Assembly (NCBI RefSeq): GCF_007859715.1
Contig: NZ_SJPG01000001.1
Location: 1,240,001 to 1,304,000, forward strand
From: Rubinisphaera italica
GTDB taxonomy: Bacteria > Planctomycetota > Planctomycetia > Planctomycetales > Planctomycetaceae
DNA length: 64,000 nt
Reading direction: 5' to 3'
The position numbers and the translations under genes were made by a program. The notes beneath the pieces are model-generated. The model had not been told where the DNA came from and did no database searches. It saw nothing but the letters and a program-made list of their open reading frames with translations. Below, one piece after another: positions 20,257 to 30,527 of the stretch (positions within the stretch are counted from its first letter, which is position 1; each line of letters starts with the position of its first letter).

Positions 20257-20556
20257 GAGCAGATCCAGGAATTGATGGAAGACAGGGGGATTGTGAAAAC
20301 ATGTCAAAGGCATAGCCGTTTCGTTGGTCAAATACTGTTCGTGAGGAAGGAGTGTGTCAAGTGAGGGGATGCCCTGAAAAGTTAGTCCGATTGTACCGAC
20401 ACTAACGAATGGGACATGCGATCCTGTAAAAAAGTAAATTTCAAAATAGTAATTGCCCGACAGGACTTGCATTTCAACCTAGTTTTGAGCGTTGGCCGTA
20501 ACTTTTATTCAGCGCTGGATAAATGTGACATTCTTAACAATGGATAGATCAAGAAG
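20257..20556. other. Divergent intergenic region
   Basis: This 300-base gap separates the lactonase-like gene (minus) from the Amt-kinase gene (plus) and should carry both promoters. The only long frame is the in-frame upstream extension of the lactonase gene. No hairpin or RNA gene was seen. Confidence 0.5.
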
Positions 20557-23500
20557 ATGGCACTTTCAATGGAGCTTGCGAATCTCATTTGGATTCTTAT
20601 CGCCGCTGCTTTAGTTATGCTAATGCAGGGTGGTTTTTGTTTTTTGGAAACTGGGCTTGTCCGGGCCAAGAACAGCATCAATGTCGCCATGAAAAATCTG
20701 GCGGACTTTTGTATCGCTGGGGTCTTATTCTGGATGGTCGGATTCGGCATGATGTTCGGCCAGGATTATTCAGGGCTGATCGGAACCTCGTACTTTTTTG
20801 TCGATGAGACAAACAGCACCTGGCTGCTCGCCTTCTTTTTATTCCAGCTCGTTTTCTGTGGCACTGCGACCACAATCATCTCGGGAGCTGTTGCGGAACG
20901 GATGCGATTCTCGGGATACCTGCTCCTCAGTGCAGTCGTTTCTGCCCTGGTTTATCCCGTGTTTGGGCATTGGGCCTGGGGCGGACTTGTTGAAGGAACC
21001 GGCACTGGCTGGCTTTGTGAAATGGGCTTCATCGACTTCGCCGGTTCAACCGTCGTACATTCCGTCGGTGGTTGGACGGCCTTGATGACCGTGTTAGTCG
21101 TCGGGCCACGTCTGGGTCGTTTTACATCAAAACAGAAGAAAATTCACGGTCATAATTATCCGATGGCAGCTCTGGGAACTTTGCTGCTGTGGTTTGGCTG
21201 GTTCGGATTCAACGGCGGTAGCACGCTCGCCATTGATGGTTCGATTCCACTGATTCTTGTGAATACGAATCTTTCCGCGGCTGCAGGAGGCGTTGCAGGT
21301 CTTCTGCTTTCCCGCCTTGTGCATGGTCGAGTGGAAGTCGGCGATATTATGAACGGCGTGATAGCCGGTCTGGTTGGCATCACAGCTGCCTGTCATATGG
21401 TTACTCCGATGTACGCGATTATCATTGGAGTTATCTCCTCGGCGATATGTATGTTCGGTGTTCTTTTGCTGGAGAAACTGAAAATCGATGATGTGATCGG
21501 AGCCGTTCCCGCTCACGCATTCGCTGGAGCCTGGGGAACACTTGCCGTTGCGATATTTGGAAATTCAGAGAATTTCAGCAATGGAATGAGTCGTCTCGAA
21601 CAACTTCAGATTCAGGCGTTGGGTGTTGGGACCTGCTTTGTCTGGGCCAGTGGAGTTACATTGCTTTCCCTGGGAATACTGCGACTGTTTTTCTCATTGC
21701 GTGTGTCTGAAGAAGCAGAAATCCAGGGACTAAATATTCACGAGCACGGTGCGAGTACAGAGATCATCGATCTGCTCGATGATATGAAGGTTCAAAGCAT
21801 TAAAGGTGATTTTTCGACTCCAGTCTCAGTCGAACCACATACTGAAGTCGGCCAGATCGCTGCAGAATACAATAAAGTTCTGCATAAAGTTGTCGAAGAA
21901 ATTGAGAATCGGGAGAATCTTCTTAAGCAGCTCAAAGTGGCTGAAGAGAATTATCGGTCCATTTTTGAAAATGCGATTGAAGGGATTTATCGTTCAACAT
22001 TTTCCGGGAAACTTCTCGAAGCCAACCCGGCTTTGGCGAATATGCTTGGCTATTCCTCCGTTATCGAATTAATGGAAGATTCACAGGATATTTGCTCGCA
22101 ATATTATGTAGACCCTGATTCCCGTAAAGTTTTGCTTGAGCGGTTGAAGCAGGATGGAAGCGTCAAAGAATATCAAATTGCTCTACGCAGGCGAGATGGT
22201 ACTGTACTGGATGTCGTGGTCAATGCTCGTCACTTTCCTGAGACTGAGCAAAGTTCTGCGTTTATCGAAGGCAGCGTGACTGATATCAGCGAGCGGATTC
22301 AAACCGAAGAGTTGCGGAAACAGAAGGAGTCTGCAGAAGCTGCCAGTCATGCCAAAAGTGCATTCCTGGCGACGATGAGTCACGAAATTCGGACACCACT
22401 CAATGGTGTTATCGGGATGCTGGAATTGCTGAACGATACCGAAATGAACTCGAAACAGACTCATTACGCCAATATCGCAAAGTCATCAGCTGATTCTTTA
22501 CTGAGTCTAATCAACGATATCTTAGATTTCTCCAAAATTGAAGCCGGCAAGCTGGAACTGGATCCTGCTGAATTCGATTTGGAATCGATGGTTGAAGACG
22601 TTGCCGATATGTTCAATATACGAGCAGAGCAGAAGGGAATCGAGTTGACCTGCCACGTGTGGCCTAATGTCGAGAATCGAGTGATTGGTGATTCCGAGCG
22701 TCTTCGTCAGGTTCTTGTGAATCTGATTGGTAACGCACTCAAATTCACGGAATCTGGACAGGTCAGTGTCGAGGTGCAAGCCGATGACGTTGCCGATAAT
22801 CGACAGATGATTTCGCTGAGTGTTCAGGATACCGGAATCGGAATGCCTGAAGAGATACAGGAACGACTGTTCCTGCCATTTGAGCAAGCCGATGGTTCCA
22901 CAACTCGCAAGTTTGGTGGCACAGGTTTAGGTCTTGCGATTTGTCGTCAACTTATCGAATTGATGGGCGGCACGATCACGATTGAAAGTGCTTTGGGAGA
23001 AGGCTCCAAATTCATCTGTCGTATTCCCTTCGATTTGAGCAAGGGGACACGCCTCGGACATAAAATCGATGCCCGAATTCAAGGCATGAGAATTCTGGCG
23101 GTTGATGATAATGAAACCAATCGCACAATTCTGCAGTCACTTCTGCAAAGTTGGGGCGCTGAAGTGGAGACGGCTGAAAGTGCGGCCAAGGCAGCGGAAT
23201 GCCTCAAAAAGGCCCAGTCGGATAACCGACCATTTCAAATTGGTGTGCTCGACTATCGGATGCCGGAAACGGATGGGATCGGACTGGCACGGATGATTAA
23301 AAGCGATCCACAGATTTCGGATATTGAGTTAATGATGCTGACGTCCTCAGATTGCGAAATCAGTCGCGAGGAACTGAAAACGATTGGAATAAAATCCTGC
23401 TTCTCGAAACCGATTCGATCCTCCCGTTTGTTTGATGCATTGATCACAACGCTGTATCACAATTCTTCTCAAGAATTGATTGAAGAAGAAGTGGCTGAGG

Positions 23501-24357
23501 AAATTGTCGTCCCTGAAATCAATAAAAAAGTTGAAGGTCGTGTTTTGATTGTTGACGATAATGAAATCAATCAAATTGTGACGCAGGAAATTGTCGAGCA
23601 GTATGGTTGGCGGTGTCGTGTTGCCAGTAATGGCCAGGAAGCGATTGATCTCTTGAAGCGAAGGGCGTTCGATCTAGTCTTGATGGACTGTCAGATGCCA
23701 GTTATGGATGGATTCACGGCAACTGGTGAAATTCGAAAAATGCAGGCAGCTGGCGAACTTCCTGAATATCTCCCTGTGATTGCATTGACCGCCAATGCCG
23801 TGAAAGGGGATCGCGATCGATGTCTGGCAGCGGGGATGGATGAGTATGTCTCAAAACCAATTAATCCTCAGAATCTTCTGCAGAAAATGTTATCGCTGAT
23901 TCAGGGGAAAATGAATCAGGATTCGAATGGACAAGTGCAAAAGGATTCCGCAATAGAGTTTCAAGTGGAGACACATCTGGCCGACGTGGAGTCGGAACTG
24001 GATAACGACGCGATTGACTGGCCAACGCTAATCGAACGTTGTGGTGGAAATGATGAGATCGCCTTCAAAGTGCTGAAGAAATTTCACGATCGACTCCCGG
24101 ATGATATACGAGAGTTGGAGAACGCGATTGAGAACCAGGATTGGGAGAGTACAGGTCGAATCGTGCATACTCTTAAGGGAGCCGCAGGAAATGTTTCTGC
24201 AGTCGAAGTTTCTGAAGCGGCGTTGAAGCTGGAAACAATCGTCCGGTCTCAACCTGAGGAAACAGCTTGTTTCGAGCCACTTGAGGAACTTAAGTCGCGG
24301 GTAACGAGTTGCCTGAGAACGATCGAAGTTCAACTGGAGCAAGCTCTGAAAACATAA
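20557..24357 (+). CDS. Ammonium transporter-hybrid histidine kinase fusion (Amt-HK sensor)
   Basis: A 1266-residue fusion. Residues 1-390 are an Amt/Mep/Rh ammonium transporter with about 11 membrane helices. The conduction residues are kept: Asp160 (GFIDFAGSTVVH) and the twin histidines His168 and His320 (GAVPAHAFAGAWGT). Next come a linker helix, a PAS domain at about 465-590 (YRSIFENAIEGIYRS), a HisKA domain with phospho-acceptor His609 (SHEIRTPLNGVIGM), an HATPase (RQVLVNLIGNALKFT, FGGTGLGLAICRQL), two receiver domains with Asp899 (LDYRMPE) and Asp1044 (LMDCQMPV), and a C-terminal HPt with His1204 (HTLKGAAGN). Amt-kinase fusions such as Ks-Amt5 of the anammox planctomycete Kuenenia are known ammonium sensors. 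The phosphorelay output is probably the HD-GYP protein encoded 90 bases downstream. Confidence 0.95.
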   Translation: MALSMELANLIWILIAAALVMLMQGGFCFLETGLVRAKNSINVAMKNLADFCIAGVLFWMVGFGMMFGQDYSGLIGTSYFFVDETNSTWLLAFFLFQLVFCGTATTIISGAVAERMRFSGYLLLSAVVSALVYPVFGHWAWGGLVEGTGTGWLCEMGFIDFAGSTVVHSVGGWTALMTVLVVGPRLGRFTSKQKKIHGHNYPMAALGTLLLWFGWFGFNGGSTLAIDGSIPLILVNTNLSAAAGGVAGLLLSRLVHGRVEVGDIMNGVIAGLVGITAACHMVTPMYAIIIGVISSAICMFGVLLLEKLKIDDVIGAVPAHAFAGAWGTLAVAIFGNSENFSNGMSRLEQLQIQALGVGTCFVWASGVTLLSLGILRLFFSLRVSEEAEIQGLNIHEHGASTEIIDLLDDMKVQSIKGDFSTPVSVEPHTEVGQIAAEYNKVLHKVVEEIENRENLLKQLKVAEENYRSIFENAIEGIYRSTFSGKLLEANPALANMLGYSSVIELMEDSQDICSQYYVDPDSRKVLLERLKQDGSVKEYQIALRRRDGTVLDVVVNARHFPETEQSSAFIEGSVTDISERIQTEELRKQKESAEAASHAKSAFLATMSHEIRTPLNGVIGMLELLNDTEMNSKQTHYANIAKSSADSLLSLINDILDFSKIEAGKLELDPAEFDLESMVEDVADMFNIRAEQKGIELTCHVWPNVENRVIGDSERLRQVLVNLIGNALKFTESGQVSVEVQADDVADNRQMISLSVQDTGIGMPEEIQERLFLPFEQADGSTTRKFGGTGLGLAICRQLIELMGGTITIESALGEGSKFICRIPFDLSKGTRLGHKIDARIQGMRILAVDDNETNRTILQSLLQSWGAEVETAESAAKAAECLKKAQSDNRPFQIGVLDYRMPETDGIGLARMIKSDPQISDIELMMLTSSDCEISREELKTIGIKSCFSKPIRSSRLFDALITTLYHNSSQELIEEEVAEEIVVPEINKKVEGRVLIVDDNEINQIVTQEIVEQYGWRCRVASNGQEAIDLLKRRAFDLVLMDCQMPVMDGFTATGEIRKMQAAGELPEYLPVIALTANAVKGDRDRCLAAGMDEYVSKPINPQNLLQKMLSLIQGKMNQDSNGQVQKDSAIEFQVETHLADVESELDNDAIDWPTLIERCGGNDEIAFKVLKKFHDRLPDDIRELENAIENQDWESTGRIVHTLKGAAGNVSAVEVSEAALKLETIVRSQPEETACFEPLEELKSRVTSCLRTIEVQLEQALKT

Positions 24358-24447
24358 TTCAATGAATTCATTTATCAGAACAGAAATTTTAAGCGAATAT
24401 CTTTCGCTGACCAAGATGTAAGAGAACAATTTGCAACGGAGCTTGCA

Positions 24448-25491
24448 ATGAAAATGAAAATATTAGCAGTCGATGATGATGAAATTACTCGCGATATTCT
24501 CGAGTATCTGATTCAAAAGAGCGGTCATGAACCGACAATCTGCAGTCGCGGTGATGATGCTTTTCAGTTGCTTCTCGATGGTGATTTCCACATGGTCATC
24601 CTGGATTGGGAAATGCCAGGTATGGATGGACTGGAACTTTGTCGGCGCATACGTCAGCACAATTTTGGAAGATATCTCTACACAATCATGCTGACCTCTC
24701 ACAGCAGTTCGAAAGAAATTGTGGAAGGTCTCTCTGCGGGCGCAGATGACTTTGTGACGAAGCCGTTTAACTCAGCCGAGATGAATCAGCGAATTCGAGC
24801 CGGAGAGCGAATCCTCTCTCTCGAAACCCGAGATACTTTGATTTTTACTCTGGCCAAGTTAGCCGAGTCTCGTGATCCCGATACCGGGCAGCATCTCGAA
24901 CGGGTCCAGCAATATTCGCGGGCCATCGCGATGAAACTTTCGCAAAATCATAAGTATCGGGACGTCATTGATTCCGGATTTATCCGGAATATTTTTCTGA
25001 CTAGCCCACTGCACGATATTGGTAAGGTGGGGGTATCAGATAATATCCTGCTCAAACCTGGACGATTAACTCCGGTAGAGTTTGAGATTATGAAAACTCA
25101 TACTCTGATTGGGGCTGATACGCTTAAAGATGCAGTGCAGCGGAATCCGGAAGTTGGCTATTTGAAGATGGCTTATGATATCGCGCTCAGTCATCATGAG
25201 CGCTATGATGGGACGGGATATCCTCAAGGTCTCAAAGGCGATGAGATTCCCTTTGCGGCTCGTATCGTCGCCCTTGCAGATGTCTACGATGCTCTGACAA
25301 CCAAACGTGTCTATAAAGATGCGTTCTCACACGAGAAAACTTTCGACATCATCATGGAGTCTGATGGAACTCATTTTGATCCTGATATCGTTCAGGCCTT
25401 CGTCGAAATTCAGGATCAGTTTATGATGATCGCCGAGAAGTTTCAGGGTGACATGGCTTTAGATTTCGAACGGATGCTGGCTCATCATTAA
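24448..25491 (+). CDS. Response regulator with HD-GYP c-di-GMP phosphodiesterase domain
   Basis: A 347-residue two-domain protein. The receiver domain at 1-120 has the acidic pair in AVDDDE, phospho-acceptor Asp53 (ILDWEMPG) and Lys105 (VTKPF). The HD-GYP domain covers about 125-340 with the catalytic HD at 189-190 (LHDIGKVGV) and HHERYDGTGYP at 249-259, and IVALADVYDALTTKRVYK. HD-GYP proteins hydrolyse cyclic di-GMP. The complete motif suggests an active enzyme, turned on or off by phosphorylation. It lies directly downstream of the Amt-kinase gene on the same strand, so it is the likely target of its HPt domain. A second ATG two codons in is an alternative start. Confidence 0.95.
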   Translation: MKMKILAVDDDEITRDILEYLIQKSGHEPTICSRGDDAFQLLLDGDFHMVILDWEMPGMDGLELCRRIRQHNFGRYLYTIMLTSHSSSKEIVEGLSAGADDFVTKPFNSAEMNQRIRAGERILSLETRDTLIFTLAKLAESRDPDTGQHLERVQQYSRAIAMKLSQNHKYRDVIDSGFIRNIFLTSPLHDIGKVGVSDNILLKPGRLTPVEFEIMKTHTLIGADTLKDAVQRNPEVGYLKMAYDIALSHHERYDGTGYPQGLKGDEIPFAARIVALADVYDALTTKRVYKDAFSHEKTFDIIMESDGTHFDPDIVQAFVEIQDQFMMIAEKFQGDMALDFERMLAHH

Positions 25492-25525
25492 AGCTGGACA
25501 GAGTGTGCATTCTTATTAAAAAGAA

Positions 25526-25563
25526 GAAAAACAGGCTGGTCAAAATGATCAGCCTGTTTTATT
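25526..25563. terminator. Bidirectional terminator between HD-GYP and SulP genes
   Basis: A 14-base-pair stem AAAACAGGCTGGTC / GATCAGCCTGTTTT with a five-base loop lies between the two convergent stop codons. Both flanks are A/T-rich (AAGAAGAAAA and TTTTATT), so it can stop transcripts from both sides. Confidence 0.85.
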
Positions 25564-25584
25564 GAGATTGATGAATGGTTTTAG

Positions 25585-27597
25585 TTAAGTGTGAGCGATC
25601 TCATCCTGTACGGTTTGAGTTGGTGTACTGACAAATGCATCCAGACGAGCAACTTGCACATCTTCGACAGTGAACGTTAAGGGATAGAGCGGTTGGATAT
25701 CGCGACGCAGGTAGAGCATGATCTGCGAGCATTCTTTCGGAGGAACGATGACTTCAATTCGAACCTGAATATTCGGTTCTGTCGCATCAATTTCTAACTG
25801 TCGTCTTCCTGCTCCATGGCAGGCCATCGCTGTGTAACCTGTCGCTCCCAGCCGAACGAGTTCTGCTTCGAGCATTTGCTCGTGTTCCGGTTCGGTAATG
25901 ATAGTCAGTCGTTTTACAGTACACAGTCCCTTGCGTCGAGCTGCATATTGATGCTCAGCAAATGGTTGATGCGAATCGAGCCCCCGGACATTGAAAGAAA
26001 GTCCCTGTTGTTCAAAATCGTTTTCCAGCTCATGCAGCTTATCCATCACGCTATGGTCAACGAGCATTGTTTCCGACAAGTCCAGTTCGACATTCTTACG
26101 CTCCAGCAATCCCAGTCGTTCAATCTGTCGACGAATCGGAATCCAGTTACTGAAAACCGCTGATTTATACATAACAAATCGAACCGTCTGCCCATCATCA
26201 TCAATGACTTCAATATCCGGGTAGAACATCGATCGCAAAGGGACTCCATTAACAAGATGGATGATCACTTTTGTGGCAATACCAAGACCAATTCCGATCA
26301 GCAGATCAGTCGCCAGTACTGCGACCAGGGTCACGGCAAAAATAATCAGCTGTTCGCGACCGATTCGCCAGACGTTCATGAATTCACTGGGGTGTGCCAG
26401 TCGGAAACCCGTGTAAATCAGCATGGCAGCCAACGCGGCCATGGGAATCAGATGCAGGACCATGGGAATTAACGCGACACAAACCAGCAGGAACATACCA
26501 TGCCAGAAGTCCGCAAAGCGGGTGCGGGCTCCGTTGTCGATGTTGGCCTTACTACGCACAATTTCTGAAATCATTGGTAACCCACCAATGAAGGCCACGC
26601 AAAGGTTACCCGCTCCCACGGCGACCATATCGCGGTCCATACTGCTTTTACGTTTCCAGGGATCGATCAAATCGACCGCTTTGGCACTCAGTAAAGATTC
26701 GAGACTTCCAATGATGAAAAACATGAAGACCCATGACCAGGCTTTGGGTTGAGATAAAGCCGTGAAGTCGGGAGTAGTGATTTCTTCAAACATTCCAAAG
26801 ACATGATCTGGCATCGCAACCAGGTACTGTTCGCCTAATTGATATTGATGATTCTGTAAGGTGTAGGAGTGTGGATGTAATAAATCGAATCCAATTCCCA
26901 TGGGTATGGCGACTATCAAAACAATCAGTGGACCAGGTAGAACTTTGGCCCAACGGTATCGACTTCTCATGAGCGGCCATAAGAACATAATCAGCACACT
27001 GACGACACCAATCGTCGCAATTGCCGGGTTCGCCTCTGCCACAAATTTTGGAATTTCCCGAAGTAATTCAAGTGGTTCTCCTGAGGCACTCACTCCGAGT
27101 GCAACAGGAATTTGCTTGGCAATAATTATGACCCCGATGGCAGCCAGCATGCCATGCACAGCGGAAATTGGAAAGAATTCTCCAAGGATCCCGGCTCGAA
27201 AGATTCCAAAGAAGATTTGCAAAATCGCCGCGGCAACTCCAACGGCCAGAGCAGCCCGATAAGCAGTCGTATCGCTGGCGGTCCAGCCACCGACCATGCC
27301 ATCACCACCAAAGGCTTCGATACATCCAATCGCAATGACAATCAAACCGGCAGCAGGGCCTTTGATTGTCAATTCTGAGTTACTGATAAGTGTCGCCACC
27401 ACTGAACCAACAATCGCGGTGAAAATCCCGGCAATCGGTGGATAACCACTGGCAATCGAAATCCCCAGACACAAAGGCAAGGCGATTAGAAATACCAGTA
27501 ATCCTGAAATGAAATCGTACTTGAAGTATTTGGTGAATCCATCCAGATCTCCCTTTGGTTTTTCTTTATCAATGTCTACCGCAGCAGATGTGTTCAT
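25585..27597 (-). CDS. SulP family anion (bicarbonate) transporter with STAS and C-terminal PII/SbtB-like domain
   Basis: A 670-residue inner-membrane transporter. The SulP domain covers about 20-430 ([48 protein letters not shown]). A STAS domain follows at about 470-555 ([19 protein letters not shown]). After a short linker, residues 565-655 form a PII-like ferredoxin fold: [36 protein letters not shown] and [17 protein letters not shown]. The TEPE...GATGYT pattern closely resembles the cyanobacterial bicarbonate regulator SbtB. SulP members such as BicA carry bicarbonate. The gene follows three DAB-type genes on the same strand, 78 bases after the last. A bicarbonate transporter with a built-in PII-type regulatory domain is the best reading; sulfate or other anions remain possible. 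Confidence 0.88.
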   Translation of the reverse strand: MNTSAAVDIDKEKPKGDLDGFTKYFKYDFISGLLVFLIALPLCLGISIASGYPPIAGIFTAIVGSVVATLISNSELTIKGPAAGLIVIAIGCIEAFGGDGMVGGWTASDTTAYRAALAVGVAAAILQIFFGIFRAGILGEFFPISAVHGMLAAIGVIIIAKQIPVALGVSASGEPLELLREIPKFVAEANPAIATIGVVSVLIMFLWPLMRSRYRWAKVLPGPLIVLIVAIPMGIGFDLLHPHSYTLQNHQYQLGEQYLVAMPDHVFGMFEEITTPDFTALSQPKAWSWVFMFFIIGSLESLLSAKAVDLIDPWKRKSSMDRDMVAVGAGNLCVAFIGGLPMISEIVRSKANIDNGARTRFADFWHGMFLLVCVALIPMVLHLIPMAALAAMLIYTGFRLAHPSEFMNVWRIGREQLIIFAVTLVAVLATDLLIGIGLGIATKVIIHLVNGVPLRSMFYPDIEVIDDDGQTVRFVMYKSAVFSNWIPIRRQIERLGLLERKNVELDLSETMLVDHSVMDKLHELENDFEQQGLSFNVRGLDSHQPFAEHQYAARRKGLCTVKRLTIITEPEHEQMLEAELVRLGATGYTAMACHGAGRRQLEIDATEPNIQVRIEVIVPPKECSQIMLYLRRDIQPLYPLTFTVEDVQVARLDAFVSTPTQTVQDEIAHT

Positions 27598-27675
27598 GGT
27601 TTTATCACTTTGTAGATGGTGGATTGGTCTGCATTTATTTTGGATCGGCTTGAATCAGATGACAAACTGAAAATT

Positions 27676-29133
27676 TCATTCCTGTTTATGCTCTGAAGGG
27701 GCATGATGATGCTCCTCTGAGAGCTCTTCTATATCCTTTGTGATGGGATTACTTTGTCTCAATCGCATCAATTCTTTGGCGGCATGATATCGCGAAGCGA
27801 CACCAGGTTGAGGAACGAGACCGCCCCCTAAAATTAGAAGTGTTAACATGAGAATGGCAATTCGCTCAGTGACTCTTGCCTGCATCGGAATCAGTGTGCG
27901 ATTATGACGCCCTGTAAAGATGCGAAAATAGGCCCACAAGACGACAATCCCGTTGAGAGCAGCAGCCAGAACGACCATCGTGCCGACAAGTGGGTAAATG
28001 TGGACGGCTCCTTCAATCAGTAATTCCATTCCGACAAATCCGACTGTTGCCGGGAATCCAATTGAAGCTAATCCCGTAAGCAAGAAGAAACCGGCAAAGA
28101 TTGGCATCTGTCGATAAAGCCCATGGAAATCTGCCAGGGAAACTCGGGAAATCCGAGCTTCAATGCATCGCAGAGTGATTCCAAATCCAGTCAGGGCCAG
28201 TCCGACAGAAATCCACAGGCAAAGTGCCCCCGTCAAGCCAATCGGTGTGACTAATTCCAATCCAACCAGTACGAGCGACGATTGACTGAGTAACAGATAA
28301 CAGAACATTCGGCGGGCTTCTTTTTGAACCAGAGCCATCCCCCCTGCATAAACAGCAGTGATCAGAGACAGAATCGCGATCGCATGTAAGGCCCAGGATG
28401 GGGCGATCGGCAATACGAGTCGCATTACGGCGTATGCACCGACGAGTGGAGTCGTGAATAATAATGCCGAGCCGAAGGTCCCTTTTTCATATAAGTCTGC
28501 CATCCAAAGGTGGAATGGAATGATGCCGCTACGAAGTAATGCGGCTCCGGAAAGGAGGGCACCTGGAATCAGTGCTGCCGAAGATTTTGCATCAACGAAA
28601 CTCAACCAGGCATAACCGATCAATAAGAGTCCAACAAAAAATGCCATGTGCAGGTTATAAATCCGCGTGCAACGATGCCGTCTCTTTAACTCCAGATAAG
28701 GAGGTATTGTGGAAATCGACAATAGAATGACCAGAGTCCAGGAGGCTCGGCAGCTAAATGTTGCCAACACGAGTGCCTCGGATATTAGTGCCCACTTCAT
28801 CGAAAAACGTGGAGTTTTTGTCCGCAGCGTGGACATGACCGTGACCAAAAATATCAATGCGCCAAGTGGGAGCAGGAAAGCGCTCAGTTCATCAACGACA
28901 AAGATTTCATTGTTGAAGATCGTATTCATGAATGGCCAGTGTTCGTGAGCCTCGAATGAATTGAGGAGCACGAAGTCGACCAGTTCTGCCACTGTCAGCA
29001 AAAAGGTGACCGCACAAATGGCGATAGTTCCTTTGATGGCGCTTGCGGTTTCACCACGCAATTGCATCCAGATTGCACCGATCAGAGGAACCAGAATCGA
29101 TGTTTCCATCCAGGGAAAATGTAATTCCGACAT
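27676..29133 (-). CDS. Second NuoM/MrpD-like proton-conducting membrane subunit of the DAB-type locus
   Basis: A hydrophobic 485-residue protein of the proton-conducting antiporter/complex I subunit family (NuoL/M/N, MrpA/D). Many membrane helices are visible. Family-like segments include VDELSAFLLPLGALIFLV, a substrate helix with LRSGIIPFHLWMADLYEKG (the PFHxW motif common to NuoM/N) and ARRMFCYLLLSQSSLVLVGLEL. The tail is hydrophilic and histidine-rich (EEHHHAPSEHKQE). The start ATG at 29131-29133 or an overlapping GTG three bases upstream both follow GGGAGGG; each overlaps the stop of the dabB-like gene. It probably forms part of one membrane complex with DabA and DabB. Canonical DAB operons need only one such subunit, so this is an extra component. 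Confidence 0.85.
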   Translation of the reverse strand: MSELHFPWMETSILVPLIGAIWMQLRGETASAIKGTIAICAVTFLLTVAELVDFVLLNSFEAHEHWPFMNTIFNNEIFVVDELSAFLLPLGALIFLVTVMSTLRTKTPRFSMKWALISEALVLATFSCRASWTLVILLSISTIPPYLELKRRHRCTRIYNLHMAFFVGLLLIGYAWLSFVDAKSSAALIPGALLSGAALLRSGIIPFHLWMADLYEKGTFGSALLFTTPLVGAYAVMRLVLPIAPSWALHAIAILSLITAVYAGGMALVQKEARRMFCYLLLSQSSLVLVGLELVTPIGLTGALCLWISVGLALTGFGITLRCIEARISRVSLADFHGLYRQMPIFAGFFLLTGLASIGFPATVGFVGMELLIEGAVHIYPLVGTMVVLAAALNGIVVLWAYFRIFTGRHNRTLIPMQARVTERIAILMLTLLILGGGLVPQPGVASRYHAAKELMRLRQSNPITKDIEELSEEHHHAPSEHKQE

Positions 29134-30527
29134 CACGCAGCCCTCCCAGTTGATTCGGGATGAAGATCAATGTTGTCAGATTCTCGTGAAGATTCCTTGG
29201 AAATTATGTCCGTGGTTCGATGTTCCAGACGATCAAACCAGCGAAACAGTGATATAAACGGCTGAACGACCCATTTATCGAGAGCGACATCCATAAAACC
29301 GCGGTCGAAGCCGAAGCGATAAAGCCATTTCTTTACACTGCCAGGCACCATTCTTGACCAGATCGATTTCCTTTGGGGCAAGCGGGATCCCATTTGATTT
29401 TCCAGTTCGTTGTAATCCCGCAATAGCGTTGGAGCTCGTAGAAGTTGCATCGTTCGCAAACTGGCATGACCAAGAATGTGGATCAGAGCCAGATAGCGAA
29501 GTCCCAGTCCGATTTCAACAACGATAATTCCGACCTGTGTCAAGGAGGCGTAAGCCAATGAAACTTTGATATCGCTCTGAACGCGAGACATTAATGCACC
29601 GCAAGTGGCTGAGATAATCCCCAGAACAATGACCATAATTTTCAAGGTGAATGAACTTTCGAGAATCGGGCTGACACGTAACAGCAGATAAACTCCCAGG
29701 TGCACGGAAAGAGCTCCGTAAAAAATGGCACTCGAGGGAGTTGGCCCTTCCATGGCACGGGGAAGCCAGCCAGAAAATGGAAACAGCGCTGACTTGCCGG
29801 CAACCGCAACTAATAATAACGAGCCGACAAGTAGAGCCTGACTTGCATTAATTGCTGAGGTTCCCGCTGGCCAGACTCCGGAACTCATCAAACCCCCAAA
29901 GTCACCTTCGCCAGTTAAGTGGTGCATCGTAATGGCGGCTATCAGAAACGCGGCATCGGAAAGTCGGTAAATCGACCAGACCCGCTGGCCGTTACGAACC
30001 GGATTTTCACGTTCATGAAAATACGCAACCAGCAACGCAGAAGAGAGCCCGACCATTTCCCAGCCTAGAAACAACGTTTCAATTGTGCCGGCTAGAGATG
30101 AGATGACCATTCCGCAAAAGAAGACCGCATAGAACAGGAAGAATCGTCCATACCCTTCTTCTCGATGCAGATAGCGACGGGTGAATTCGCCAACGACTCC
30201 ACACAAAATGCACGATAGCAGCAGAAACGGAATGCTGAGGCGATCGAATACGAATTTTAAATGAAAGTGAAATTCCTGCTCAGGAATGTTAACCCAATTT
30301 CCCAGTTCAACAGGGACATATCGAATTCCAAACGTCAGCATTAGAACCAGAATTCCCAGTGCGGGGATCAAGGAAAATAAAACAGCGGCTTGTGTTAAGC
30401 GGGAAGTGGAGGCTTCACTTAATGGACGTCCAACTAAAGTCGAGAGCCCCAGTAATGCCAGCAGGATTGCCGGACTTGCCACGACCGCTGTCCCTAAGAT
30501 GTAAAATGTCGAGTCTAACCAACTCAT
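29133..30527 (-). CDS. dabB: DabB-type proton-conducting membrane subunit (NuoL-like)
   Basis: A 464-residue NuoL/MrpA-family membrane protein, shorter than complex I NuoL as is usual for DabB. Visible motifs are [18 protein letters not shown], the conserved glutamate segment [46 protein letters not shown] (lysine and PFxxWLPxAMxxPTPVSA-type proton-channel motif) and [18 protein letters not shown]. In DAB complexes this subunit is thought to use the proton gradient to power DabA. Its ATG overlaps the dabA stop codon in an ATGA tetranucleotide, and its own stop overlaps the next gene, so all three are tightly coupled. Confidence 0.88.
   Translation of the reverse strand: MSWLDSTFYILGTAVVASPAILLALLGLSTLVGRPLSEASTSRLTQAAVLFSLIPALGILVLMLTFGIRYVPVELGNWVNIPEQEFHFHLKFVFDRLSIPFLLLSCILCGVVGEFTRRYLHREEGYGRFFLFYAVFFCGMVISSLAGTIETLFLGWEMVGLSSALLVAYFHERENPVRNGQRVWSIYRLSDAAFLIAAITMHHLTGEGDFGGLMSSGVWPAGTSAINASQALLVGSLLLVAVAGKSALFPFSGWLPRAMEGPTPSSAIFYGALSVHLGVYLLLRVSPILESSFTLKIMVIVLGIISATCGALMSRVQSDIKVSLAYASLTQVGIIVVEIGLGLRYLALIHILGHASLRTMQLLRAPTLLRDYNELENQMGSRLPQRKSIWSRMVPGSVKKWLYRFGFDRGFMDVALDKWVVQPFISLFRWFDRLEHRTTDIISKESSRESDNIDLHPESTGRAA

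Noticed and set aside
20257..20472. 72-codon N-terminal extension of the lactonase
   Set aside because: The family motif begins exactly at the ATG at 20256; the extension is not similar to any export signal or domain.
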